Shown: positions 7,843-15,829 of the stretch, piece after piece
Layout: each line of letters starts with the position of its first letter
Position numbering within the stretch: the first letter of the stretch is position 1
Assembly (NCBI GenBank): GCA_965203605.1
Contig: OZ241902.1
Coordinates: 5,270,001 to 5,334,000 of the forward strand
DNA from: JAPOUP01 sp965203605
GTDB taxonomy: Bacteria > Pseudomonadota > Alphaproteobacteria > Rhodobacterales > Rhodobacteraceae
DNA length: 64,000 nt
Reading direction: 5' to 3'
Notes under the pieces: generated by a model
Seen by the model: the letters and a program-made list of their open reading frames with translations, nothing else
Database searches by the model: none
What the model was told of the DNA's origin: nothing
Program-made: the position numbers and the translations under genes

Positions 7843-9437
7843 CGCTTGACCGCCTTCGCAGCGGCATTGCCATAAGCCAATCGGATTTTGCCGGACATGA
7901 GCTTTGGAAGAAGCTGGTCACGCGTCTGGGCAAGAGTATCGTTCGCCTTCGTGTTGTGCACCATTGATTCAAAAATCGGTGACATAAGCTCGGAAAACCT
8001 TGTAATCACCGCATCGTCGGGAGCAGCAATCTCTGTTGCCTCCACGAAGTCAGGACGAATGGCGGGATAGGCCGCGCCGTCTGCGAGACCCGCGAGGCGC
8101 TGGATGTTGTCAGGGGCCGTTGCGGACAGATAAACCAGTGTGCTGTAACTGCGTTTGTGAGGCCTGAGTGCCGCAAACCCTGTGCTCCCGGTCAGTCCGG
8201 ACCCACCGATGAAAGCATAGGACCCATTACCCGGTCTTACCAAACCCACGATTGTATCTCCGGTTCGAAGGACACGTTTCGCACGGGTTGGTGCATCGCT
8301 CCTCCGAATTTTCTGAGTAGCCTCGATTGTTCCCCACTTTGTGTTAGCGAGGTCTACATATTCGATTTCTTCAGGGTAACTCGTCTTGGACCAGGATTCT
8401 GGGTTGGTATGGGCGAAAGTCTTAAGATTGCAGCAAGACCAACCGACCGGCTTGCCTTCGTCGTCCAGCGCGTCGGGGAACAAGTCCCAGAGTTCAGGGG
8501 CGAGGTAGGGTTCACGGCCTTCGGCCTTGGCTCGGATGGGGCCGAAATCGACAAACCAGTCCCTGAAGATCGCCCGCGCCATCGCCTCAAGCGTCCCGTT
8601 CATCCGCCGGTTCAGCTCGATTTTGTCGTCCAGTGTGCCCAGGATGTGCGCGATGGTACGCTGCTCGGGCAAGGGAGGTACTGCAACGCTTAAACTGTCC
8701 AGGGAATCCACAGGCACTCGCTGACGTCCGGAAGTGCCCGTCATTTGATCCACGGCGTAGTTTCGTACCTCCTTCCAATGAGTCAGGTAATAGGCATATT
8801 CGGATTCCGTAACGCCACTGCGCCCACGAATGACGATGAATTCGGTCGAACCATGGGCGTTCGCTAGCGGATGGTCTGCGCAATAGCGGGCAATTTTGCC
8901 GTTCTCGAGACAAGGTGTAATGCGCGCCATAAGCGTGTCGCCATCTCGAAAGCGTGAGCCGCTGCCTGAGTAAATCCGCTGTTCAACCGCATGTGCGCAC
9001 CGGGTGCCTGAAATGACCGCAGCCATATCAACGAAAGGATATTTCATTCCACGTTCAAGACGAACCGCTGGATTGACGGTGACCGCTTCAGTGAAGGACA
9101 TCTGCCGCCAGTTCTCGATGCAGATATGCGGTTCAGTCAAGACGACATGCTCCCGCTCTATCTCATTGCGAAACGAGTCCGGTACATCATTCCAGACAAA
9201 CAGGTCCACCCGGAACGGGAGATTGCTGTCCTCGAATGCCTCCCGGAGGCTGGACACGCCGTGCGCCTGTTCGGGCGTTGAAAGCACCACCATGTCGAGG
9301 TCGGATTGAGGGTTTGAGGTCCACTTGATCCGGGATCCATACATCCATGCCTCGGTATCCGGAAGATGGCGTTTGAGCAACGCCAGAATGGTCTTGCGTT
9401 GCTCGGTGGTGATATCGATGGAGGGGGCTATTCCCAT
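7839..9437 (-). CDS. hsdS: MntA-like nucleotidyltransferase fused to type I specificity subunit HsdS
   Basis: One 532-residue frame carries two units. Residues 1 to about 105 form a minimal nucleotidyltransferase with YGS at 33-35 and SDLD at 45-48; this is exactly GSx10DxD, the motif of the AMPylating antitoxin MntA. From about residue 111 the protein is an HsdS subunit: a first target-recognition domain, the conserved spacer VPPLPEQRTIAHILGTLDDKIELN, a second recognition domain, and a closing TRDQLLPKLMSGKI helix. HsdS selects the DNA sequence for HsdM methylation and HsdR cleavage. The ATG at 9437 overlaps the hepT-like stop by 10 bp and is preferred over 9506 because the fold starts here. 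The fused junction has no stop or frameshift. Confidence 0.85.
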   Translation of the reverse strand: MGIAPSIDITTEQRKTILALLKRHLPDTEAWMYGSRIKWTSNPQSDLDMVVLSTPEQAHGVSSLREAFEDSNLPFRVDLFVWNDVPDSFRNEIEREHVVLTEPHICIENWRQMSFTEAVTVNPAVRLERGMKYPFVDMAAVISGTRCAHAVEQRIYSGSGSRFRDGDTLMARITPCLENGKIARYCADHPLANAHGSTEFIVIRGRSGVTESEYAYYLTHWKEVRNYAVDQMTGTSGRQRVPVDSLDSLSVAVPPLPEQRTIAHILGTLDDKIELNRRMNGTLEAMARAIFRDWFVDFGPIRAKAEGREPYLAPELWDLFPDALDDEGKPVGWSCCNLKTFAHTNPESWSKTSYPEEIEYVDLANTKWGTIEATQKIRRSDAPTRAKRVLRTGDTIVGLVRPGNGSYAFIGGSGLTGSTGFAALRPHKRSYSTLVYLSATAPDNIQRLAGLADGAAYPAIRPDFVEATEIAAPDDAVITRFSELMSPIFESMVHNTKANDTLAQTRDQLLPKLMSGKIRLAYGNAAAKAVKR

Positions 9438-9844
9438 GTTTGCCCGGTCATCGTCTGGTACAGGCCTATCGCGTCGTCGATAAAGGCAGGCATCAATGCA
9501 AGACAACCCTTCGCTTTCTCGCCGTCGTAATCGTGCGACGTATTGATGCGCGCTTCTGCATATTCCAGCCAGTCTGCCAAAGAAGATCTGAACAGGTCAT
9601 TTTCATGAGCCAGCCTGATAAGAGGCTTGGGACTGTTGGGTGCCTGTGCAATACCTAGGTTCTCGGTAAGGTATCTCTTCAACACTTTCCATAAACAGTC
9701 GTAGCAGGTTTCGAAACGCTGGATAACTGACTCGGCAATTCCTTCCCGGGTCAGTTCGGGCAACCCTTCGTCCAGAGACTGGTAGTTTTCATGTTGCTCA
9801 TCCAAGCGTTTCAGCGACAATTCGAATTTCTCATAGTTGATCAT
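9428..9844 (-). CDS. HepT/HI0074-like HEPN protein, putative toxin
   Basis: The 138-residue all-helical protein is of the HI0074 / nucleotidyltransferase substrate-binding family, related to HepT toxins. It shows R99-x4-H104-x-Y106 (RINTSHDY), the catalytic Rx4HxY motif of HEPN ribonucleases, in which the Tyr is the residue AMPylated by MntA in characterised HepT-MntA pairs. The start at 9844 (MINYEKFELSLKRL) matches the family N-terminus, so the longer frame to 9952 is not used. It lies immediately upstream of, and overlaps, the nucleotidyltransferase-HsdS fusion, the natural partner position. Known HI0074 proteins are not all toxic, so the toxin role is inference from the motif. Confidence 0.8.
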   Translation of the reverse strand: MINYEKFELSLKRLDEQHENYQSLDEGLPELTREGIAESVIQRFETCYDCLWKVLKRYLTENLGIAQAPNSPKPLIRLAHENDLFRSSLADWLEYAEARINTSHDYDGEKAKGCLALMPAFIDDAIGLYQTMTGQTWE

Positions 9845-9866
9845 GAACAGTCCATCCGCTCCGGTC

Positions 9867-10118
9867 TCACCAAGAGGCGCGGCGCAAGACCAGCGCTTCG
9901 ACGGTTCCAGTCGCATCCGGCTCTCCATCGAGCAACGCTTCCGGGTCGCCATGCGTTCCTTGCCATGATGCCGTCTCAGTATCGAGGCGGGTCTCCTTCA
10001 TGATCGTCTGGTCAGGAGACCAATCTTCGTCAACCTCTTCGTAGCCATCCACCACGACCCGCAGCGTAGGCGGATAGTCGCCAAGACGTTCGATCGGTTC
10101 AGCGACTGTCATGCTCAT
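9867..10118 (-). CDS. Small acidic protein between hsdM and the HepT-like gene
   Basis: The 83-residue frame starts with an ATGA overlap with the hsdM stop (10115-10118) and ends 22 bp before the HepT-like start, so it is embedded in the operon. The sequence is acidic and proline-containing (DGYEEVDEDWSPDQT), with no membrane segment, signal or cysteine. No family is recognised. Tight spacing and overlap argue that it is a real gene, perhaps an operon-specific regulator or a partner of one of its neighbours. Confidence 0.55.
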   Translation of the reverse strand: MSMTVAEPIERLGDYPPTLRVVVDGYEEVDEDWSPDQTIMKETRLDTETASWQGTHGDPEALLDGEPDATGTVEALVLRRASW

Positions 10119-11722
10119 GGCCTGCTTTCCCCGAAGCCCAGCGCTTCGAGGTTCTTCTTGATGGCCGTATCCAATTTCGCGCCCTCGGCCTGCTGCTCGT
10201 GCAGTTGCGCGACCAGACGCTTCATCCGGTCCCCAAACGGCTCGCTGTCCGTTTCAGTAGGTGCCGCTCCGACATAGCGGCCGGGGGTAAGCACATGGCC
10301 GTGCCGACGCACCTCGTCCAGCGGCGCACTCCGGCAGAAGCCGGGCGCATCGGCATATTCGCCCACCCCCTCCCCGCCGCGCCAGGTGTGGTAGACCGCG
10401 GCGATGCGGGCGATGTCATCTAAGGTCAACTCGCGATGGGTACGGTCAACCATGTGCCCGAGCCTCCGGGCGTCGATGAACAGCACCTGTCCGCGCCGGT
10501 CGCGCCAGTTCCCGCCGGGATTCCTGTCGCGCGCGAGGAACCAGAGGCAGACAGGGATCTGCGTCGAGTGGAAGAGTTGCCCGGGCAGCGCGACCATGCA
10601 GTCCACCACGCCGGCCTCGACCATCGCGCGGCGGATGCCGGCCTCACCGGACGTGGCCGTGGACATGGATCCGTTGGCCAGCACCACGCCCGCCGTGCCG
10701 TTGGGGGCGAGATGGTAGTGGATGTGCTGCAGCCAGGCGTAGTTGGCGTTGCCCGCGGGCGGAATCCCGAAAGTCCAGCGGGCGTCCTCCCTCAGCCGGT
10801 CGCCACCCCAGTCGGAGATGTTGAACGGCGGATTGGCGAGGATGAAGTTGGCCCTGAGGTCCGGCAGTTCGTCCCTGTGGAAGCTGCCCTCGTTGTTCCA
10901 GCGGATGTCGGCGTCAATCCCGCGCACGGCGAGGTTCATCATCGCGAGCCGCCACGTCGTGTAGTTGCTCTCCTGTCCGTAGACCGCGATGTCACCGATC
11001 CGTCCGCCGTGCTCCTCGACGAACCTCTCGGACTGCACGAACATGCCGCCGGAGCCGCAGCACGGGTCGTAGACGCGGCCCCTGTAGGGCTCCAGCATCT
11101 CTACCAGCAGCCGGACGACGGAGCGTGGCGTATAGAACTCGCCCCCCCGCTTGCCCTCAGCTCCGGCGAAGCGGCCCAGAAAGTACTCGTAGACCCGGCC
11201 TAGGACATCTCGGGAGCGGTCCGCCTGCTCGGCCATGCCAATGCCGCTCACAAGATCGATCAACTCGCCGAGCATGACCTTGTTAAGCGCTGGACGGGCG
11301 TAATCCTTGGGAAGCACACCCTTGAGGGAGGCGTTGCTGGCCTCGATCGCCAGCATCGCACTGTCGATGTTTTTGCCTATGGTCGGCTGCCTGGCAGCGG
11401 TCCGCAGACGTGACCAGCGTGCTGCCTTCGGGACCCAAAAGACGTTCCCGGCGAGGTACTCCTCGGGATCCTCGGCGTCGGCCAGTTCCTCGTCGAGCAG
11501 TTCGGTGCGCCTTGCCTCGAAGGCGTCTGATATGTACTTGAGGAAGACGAGGCCGAGGACCACATGCTTGTAGTCGGAAGGCTCCATGTTGCCACGCAGT
11601 TTGTCCGCCGCAGCCCATAGCTTGGCTTCGAAGCCGGAACTCGTGTCGTTACCTGACTTCTGTTCGACGCCGGGTTCCTTAAGCACTGCTTTCATGTCTG
11701 CCTCGATCATGCTCGCATCCAC
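10115..11722 (-). CDS. hsdM: Type I restriction-modification methyltransferase subunit HsdM
   Basis: HsdM transfers a methyl group from S-adenosylmethionine to adenine N6 at the site chosen by HsdS. The 535-residue protein has the N-terminal HsdM helical domain (KLWAAADKLRGNM), the SAM-binding motif DPCCGSGGMF at about residue 220, and the catalytic NPPF at about residue 297. The length is normal. It is the first gene of a minus-strand operon of hsdM, a small gene, a HepT-like gene, the MntA-HsdS fusion and the AlbA ATPase. With HsdS it can form an active methylase without HsdR; no hsdR is visible on either side in this window. Confidence 0.95.
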   Translation of the reverse strand: MDASMIEADMKAVLKEPGVEQKSGNDTSSGFEAKLWAAADKLRGNMEPSDYKHVVLGLVFLKYISDAFEARRTELLDEELADAEDPEEYLAGNVFWVPKAARWSRLRTAARQPTIGKNIDSAMLAIEASNASLKGVLPKDYARPALNKVMLGELIDLVSGIGMAEQADRSRDVLGRVYEYFLGRFAGAEGKRGGEFYTPRSVVRLLVEMLEPYRGRVYDPCCGSGGMFVQSERFVEEHGGRIGDIAVYGQESNYTTWRLAMMNLAVRGIDADIRWNNEGSFHRDELPDLRANFILANPPFNISDWGGDRLREDARWTFGIPPAGNANYAWLQHIHYHLAPNGTAGVVLANGSMSTATSGEAGIRRAMVEAGVVDCMVALPGQLFHSTQIPVCLWFLARDRNPGGNWRDRRGQVLFIDARRLGHMVDRTHRELTLDDIARIAAVYHTWRGGEGVGEYADAPGFCRSAPLDEVRRHGHVLTPGRYVGAAPTETDSEPFGDRMKRLVAQLHEQQAEGAKLDTAIKKNLEALGFGESRP

Positions 11723-12320
11723 ACCCTTGGAGCAGGCGTTGGCCTGAGGGGCGCCCTTTCAGGGCGAAAGCATGATAGCATACCGCCACGAGAACAAAAG
11801 GTGAAACGTTGCAGCCTTTCCTCTTGCCCACGGGAATGTCCAGCCTCTTCAGTTTCCCTTTACATTCACGCTTGGCGATGCATCACTCCTTGAAACTGAA
11901 ACGGATTGCCTTCCTGATGCTGGCATAGAGCGAATCTTCAGACAGGAACAGCATGAGCGGGTGAATGGGGGTCATTAATCAACGGTGAAGTCTTCAGTGC
12001 CGGAGCTAGCCACGGCACGGGTTGGACAACTGTTTTCTCCTTTGGCCATCTGTTTCCGAAGCCTCATGAATACGTATCCCACCAGCTCGAAGGCGCTCGT
12101 AAAGCTTCTTTATGAGTCAAGCCGCGTTTCCGAGCCTCTGCTGTGAGAGTTTCCTTGATTGGCTTCTGTACATCAGCGCATGAAGACTGGGCGCACGGCA
12201 CATCGTTTAGGGCTGATGGCCCGGCCCTGCTCAAACTTGGTAAGTACGCCGTACACTCGAGGAACCGGCGTTCCGCGACGAGCCGTTGACCGGAACGCAT
12301 TTGGCATATACAATAGCCAT
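11723..12320. other. Intergenic region between hsdM and vapBC
   Basis: About 600 bp lie between the divergent hsdM and vapB genes and should contain the hsdM promoter. A short GCGCCCT-TTC-AGGGCGA hairpin sits at about 11750. On the minus strand, 11885-11965 reads as a protein-like tail (PLMLFLSEDSLYASIRKAI), and 11977-12100 as another; both lack a start and look like debris of lost genes. No intact gene was recognised. Confidence 0.4.
12286..12314 (+). promoter_or_regulatory. Candidate promoter of vapBC
   Basis: TTGACC at 12286-12291 and TACAAT at 12309-12314 are separated by 17 bp, close to the sigma-70 consensus. They end 6 bp before the preferred vapB ATG at 12321, which would give a nearly leaderless mRNA; the internal starts at 12330 or 12345 would lengthen the leader. 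This is a pattern match only. Confidence 0.45.
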
Positions 12321-12584
12321 ATGTCTAAAATGAAGAGATGCACGATGCCCCCGGAAGTCCGCGAAGTCAGCCTGTTCCGGAACAACCGCAATCAGGCGAT
12401 CCGTATTCCCGTAGAGTTCGAGTTGCCGGGAAACCGTGCCTTGATCCGGAAAGACGGGGAGCGGCTCATCATCGAACCCAAGCGAAAGGCGGGACTGCTC
12501 GGCCTGTTATCGAGTTGGGATCAGATTGATGATGCCGTTCCGGACATTGCCGACCCAGTTCCTGACAGGGAAGATATCCTCTGA
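12321..12584 (+). CDS. vapB: VapB-type antitoxin
   Basis: The 87-residue protein has an AbrB/SpoVT-like N-terminal DNA-binding region (REVSLFRNNRNQAIRIPVEF) and an acidic C-terminal tail (DDAVPDIADPVPDREDIL) of the kind that wraps around a VapC toxin. It binds the toxin and usually represses its own promoter. The stop overlaps the vapC start as TGATG. The start at 12321 is chosen because it follows a good promoter, but Met codons at 12330 and 12345 are also possible. The frame is open further upstream without family similarity. Confidence 0.85.
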   Translation: MSKMKRCTMPPEVREVSLFRNNRNQAIRIPVEFELPGNRALIRKDGERLIIEPKRKAGLLGLLSSWDQIDDAVPDIADPVPDREDIL

Positions 12585-12994
12585 TGTTTCGCCTGCTGGA
12601 CACGAACATAATCGGCGAATTGGTACGAAACCCCCGTGGACCCGCAGCGATGATCCTTGCGGAGCGAAGCGACATGGATATCGCAACCAGTGTGATCGTC
12701 GAGGGCGAGTTGCGCTGCGGCTGCCGCAAGAAGGGATCAGACCGACTGACCGCCCGTGTGGAGGCACTTCTGGCCGAGGTCGAGATACTGGACATTGATT
12801 CCGAAACGGCATGGGAATACGGGCGGATGCGCACCTTTCTGGAGGCAAGTGGACAAATGATCGGTGGCAACGACTTGTGGATCGCTGCCCAAGCGATCAG
12901 CCTTGACGCGGTGCTGGTTTCAGGAAATCCACAGGAATTCACGCGGATTCCTGAATTGCGGCTGGAGAACTGGCTGGATCCGCATCCCTCATGA
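12584..12994 (+). CDS. vapC: VapC-type PIN-domain ribonuclease toxin
   Basis: The 136-residue PIN domain shows the expected acidic residues: Asp in MFRLLDTNIIGEL near residue 6, Glu in VIVEGELRCG near residue 42, and Asp in GGNDLWIAAQA near residue 105. These coordinate the metal used for RNA cleavage, usually of tRNA. The length is normal for VapC. It is translated with vapB through a TGATG overlap. The pair lies between an R-M operon and a core transport operon, a common place for such modules. Confidence 0.92.
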   Translation: MFRLLDTNIIGELVRNPRGPAAMILAERSDMDIATSVIVEGELRCGCRKKGSDRLTARVEALLAEVEILDIDSETAWEYGRMRTFLEASGQMIGGNDLWIAAQAISLDAVLVSGNPQEFTRIPELRLENWLDPHPS

Positions 12995-13415
12995 TGTTTC
13001 CCCTTTTGATCTCACAGGAGGGGCGATTGGGACTTCCCCGCTAGGTGATTGGATTGAGCGAAGGGTTCCCTACGTAATGTGCAGCGCGCTGGCATGTAGG
13101 AGCACTGTGCCGCGACCCTCCTGCGAAAGGGCAGACACCCGCCTCGCGTAGTCCACCGTTCGTGACAGTCCCTACCGCATATCGGGTCAGTCGGCTGCAC
13201 GGATCCCGTGCTCGTGGAAGTTGAGAACTGTCAAAAGGACCCAAATTTGAGGTATTTCAGTTGCAGACCCTTGACTCAACCTGCACCGGTCAAGGACAAT
13301 GGGCCGTCAACTGGCCTCCGGGCTTTCGCCGGGCGCGTAAGTCCACCTTGTTATTAGGAGTTCCCGCCAAGGTAAGCTAGGGTGGGAATTTGTGAATCGA
13401 GAAAGGAAATGAATC
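12995..13415. other. Intergenic region upstream of aapJ
   Basis: About 420 bp without a supported gene separate vapC from aapJ. The right half should hold the aap promoter and leader; the left half shows nothing recognisable. AAAGGAAAT around 13403-13411 can serve as the aapJ ribosome-binding site. Confidence 0.45.
13270..13300 (+). promoter_or_regulatory. Candidate aapJ promoter with a dyad
   Basis: TTGACT at 13271-13276 and GACAAT at 13295-13300 are 18 bp apart. The same stretch holds an inverted repeat CTTGAC-N13-GTCAAG (13270-13294), which could be an operator overlapping the promoter. The implied 5' leader is about 110 nt. Nothing links it to a particular regulator. Confidence 0.35.
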
Positions 13416-14435
13416 ATGCGTAAGTCTCTAATTTTGGGAACGCTGACTGCAATTGGCCTTGCGGCAGGCGCTGCCAGCGCTGCGACCATGGATGATGTCA
13501 TGGCGCGCGGCAACTTGAACTGTGGCACGAATACTGGTCTCGTGGGCTTCGCCGCACCTGACGCGAATGGCAACTGGGACGGCTTCGATGTTGCGCTGTG
13601 CCGGGCCGTCGCGGCAGCGGTCCTGGGGGATCCAATGGCAGTCGAATTCGTGCCGACCACCGGAAAGACGCGCTTTACGGCACTTGCCTCCGGGGAAATT
13701 GACATGCTCATTCGGAACACGACCTGGACGTTTTCGCGTGACGTGGATCTCAAGTTCACCTTCCTGGGCGTCAATTACTATGACGGTCAGGGATTTATGG
13801 TTCCGAAAGAGCTTGGCGTTGGCTCCGCCAAGGATCTTGACGGAGCAACGGTCTGCATCCAGACAGGTACGACAACCGAGCTGAACCTTGCTGATTTCTT
13901 CCGCGTCAACAACATCAGCTACGAACCGGTTCCGATTGAAACGAACGCCGAAGCCCAGCAGCAGTATCTGGCAGGCGCATGCGATGTCTACACCACGGAC
14001 GCATCAGGCCTCGCCGCGACTCGCGCTTCGTTTGAATCCCCGGATGCCCACGTGATCCTTCCAGAGATCATTTCCAAGGAGCCGCTTGGCCCGCTGGTCA
14101 GGCACGGCGACGATGTCTGGGCTGACATCGTTCGGTGGACGCTGAATGCACTCATCACCGCCGAGGAGCTTGGTGTAACCTCCGCCAATGTCGGTGCAAT
14201 GGCTGCCGAGGCTGGCAACAATCCCGAGATCAATCGTCTTCTTGGCACCGAGGGCAATCTTGGGGAAATGCTGGGTCTTGATGGTGACTGGGCTGTCAGG
14301 GCCATCTCGGCTGTTGGAAACTATGGTGAACTCTTCGAAAAGCACATTGGCGAAAACACCCCGATCGGCCTTTCGCGCGGCCTGAACGCGCAATGGACCG
14401 ATGGTGGGTTGCTGTATTCGCCTCCATTCCGGTAA
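13416..14435 (+). CDS. aapJ: General L-amino acid ABC transporter, periplasmic binding protein AapJ
   Basis: AapJ is the periplasmic receptor of the broad-specificity L-amino-acid importer AapJQMP. The 339-residue protein has a cleavable signal peptide (MRKSLILGTLTAIGLAAGAA) followed by a type 3 solute-binding fold: LNCGTNTGLVGFAAPD, then DGFDVALCRAVAAAVLGD and the ligand-loop segment TTGKTRFTALASGEIDMLIRN. Length and order match the family. It is the first gene of the operon and is separated from aapQ by 121 bp holding a strong hairpin, an arrangement that usually allows more binding protein than permease. Confidence 0.96.
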   Translation: MRKSLILGTLTAIGLAAGAASAATMDDVMARGNLNCGTNTGLVGFAAPDANGNWDGFDVALCRAVAAAVLGDPMAVEFVPTTGKTRFTALASGEIDMLIRNTTWTFSRDVDLKFTFLGVNYYDGQGFMVPKELGVGSAKDLDGATVCIQTGTTTELNLADFFRVNNISYEPVPIETNAEAQQQYLAGACDVYTTDASGLAATRASFESPDAHVILPEIISKEPLGPLVRHGDDVWADIVRWTLNALITAEELGVTSANVGAMAAEAGNNPEINRLLGTEGNLGEMLGLDGDWAVRAISAVGNYGELFEKHIGENTPIGLSRGLNAQWTDGGLLYSPPFR

Positions 14436-14448
14436 GACTTTGAATGTC

Positions 14449-14471
14449 GGGGCGCGGCTAGCCCGCGCCCC
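14449..14471 (+). terminator. Intercistronic hairpin after aapJ
   Basis: GGGGCGCGG at 14449-14457 pairs perfectly with CCGCGCCCC at 14463-14471 across a 5-nt loop. No U-tract follows, so it is more likely a partial terminator or mRNA-stabilising hairpin between the binding-protein gene and the permease genes than a full stop. Confidence 0.6.
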
Positions 14472-14556
14472 AACTTCAAGCACCTCACATTTATCCATTG
14501 CCCCGGAAGCTCAATATATCTGGCGGTCATTCAGACCGGACAGGTAAGGAAGCTAC

Positions 14557-15828
14557 ATGACGACGTTCATCGACCCTCCGAAGGATCCGACGTTCCGTCT
14601 GAGCATGTTGATCTACGATACCCGGTATCGTTCGTTAACAATACAATGTGTTGCACTTACCGGATTTATGCTCCTAGCGGCTTGGCTCGTCAATAATACA
14701 CTTGTCAACCTGCAGACCCTTGGCAAGCCGGTTGACTTTGATTTTTTCCGCGACCCTGCAAGCTATGACATAAATCAGCGTCTTCTGGACTATACAAGCC
14801 GCGATACTCACCTGCGTGCGTCATTCCTTGGATTGCTCAATACTCTCTTGGTTGCTGTACTGGGGTGCATAGCAGCCACTGTAGTCGGAGTGTTGGTCGG
14901 CGTGTTGCGCCTCAGCCGTAACTGGTTGGTCGCCCGGATCATGACCGTCTATGTCGAGATGTTCCGCAATGTGCCGGTGCTGCTGTGGATCCTGTTGGCT
15001 CTTGCGATCCTTATCGAGAGTCTTCCTAGACCTGCTGACTTCCGAGGTGAGGATCCGGTAGCATCGATGATGCTCTTCGACTCCGTCGCCATCACCAACC
15101 GGGGTGTCTACATTCCTGAGGCGCTGTTCTCACGCAGCCTCGGAGACGTCCATCTCTTTGGCGAAAGCAGCCTACGGTTCGATGTTTCACTTGACCTGCT
15201 CCTGATCCTCGCCGTCTTCGCCGCGAGTGTCCTTGCGGTCCGTTGGAACCTGGACCGCGCAAGGCAAATCCAGGAACGAACCGGTGACCGACCCACAACA
15301 TGGCACGTCACGACCGGCCTGCTTCTTGTTCCGACCGTCGCGGTGCTGATGGCGCTGGATTTCCACCTGGGCTATCCGGAACTCAAGGGCTTCAACTTTC
15401 AGGGCGGAACACATCTGCGAAATTCCCTAGTCGCCTTATGGCTTGCCCTGTCGCTCTACACCGCCGCCTTCATCGCTGAAATCGTTCGAGGAGGCATACT
15501 CGCGATATCCAAGGGCCAGTCAGAGGCCGCCGGAGCGCTTGGCCTCCGACCGAACCGAATTATGTCGCTGGTAATCCTACCGCAGGCGCTTCGGGTGATC
15601 ATTCCGCCACTGATTTCGCAGTTCCTGAACCTAACGAAGAACAGTTCCCTTGCTATCGCCGTTGGATATATGGACCTGACAGGCACCCTTGGGGGGATCA
15701 CTCTCAACCAAACGGGGCGGGAACTGGAGTGCGTGCTTCTCTTGATGCTCGTGTACCTTTCGATCAGCCTGTGTATTTCAGCCGTAATGAACTGGTACAA
15801 CAATCAGGTGAAACTGGTGGAACGCTGA
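14557..15828 (+). CDS. aapQ: General L-amino acid ABC transporter, permease AapQ
   Basis: AapQ is one of two inner-membrane subunits of the importer. The 423-residue protein has an N-terminal hydrophobic segment near residues 28-48, further membrane spans, and a cytoplasmic EAA loop near residue 320 (GQSEAAGALGLRPNRIMSL), where the ATPase AapP docks. The length is normal for the Aap subfamily, whose permeases are longer than HisM/HisQ types because of an extra central region. The gene ends 1 bp before the aapM ATG, so the two are translated together. Confidence 0.95.
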   Translation: MTTFIDPPKDPTFRLSMLIYDTRYRSLTIQCVALTGFMLLAAWLVNNTLVNLQTLGKPVDFDFFRDPASYDINQRLLDYTSRDTHLRASFLGLLNTLLVAVLGCIAATVVGVLVGVLRLSRNWLVARIMTVYVEMFRNVPVLLWILLALAILIESLPRPADFRGEDPVASMMLFDSVAITNRGVYIPEALFSRSLGDVHLFGESSLRFDVSLDLLLILAVFAASVLAVRWNLDRARQIQERTGDRPTTWHVTTGLLLVPTVAVLMALDFHLGYPELKGFNFQGGTHLRNSLVALWLALSLYTAAFIAEIVRGGILAISKGQSEAAGALGLRPNRIMSLVILPQALRVIIPPLISQFLNLTKNSSLAIAVGYMDLTGTLGGITLNQTGRELECVLLLMLVYLSISLCISAVMNWYNNQVKLVER

Positions 15829-15829
15829 G

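Noticed and set aside
12064..12300. 78-codon minus-strand frame upstream of vapB
   Set aside because: Overlaps the vapB promoter region antisense and shows no recognised domain.
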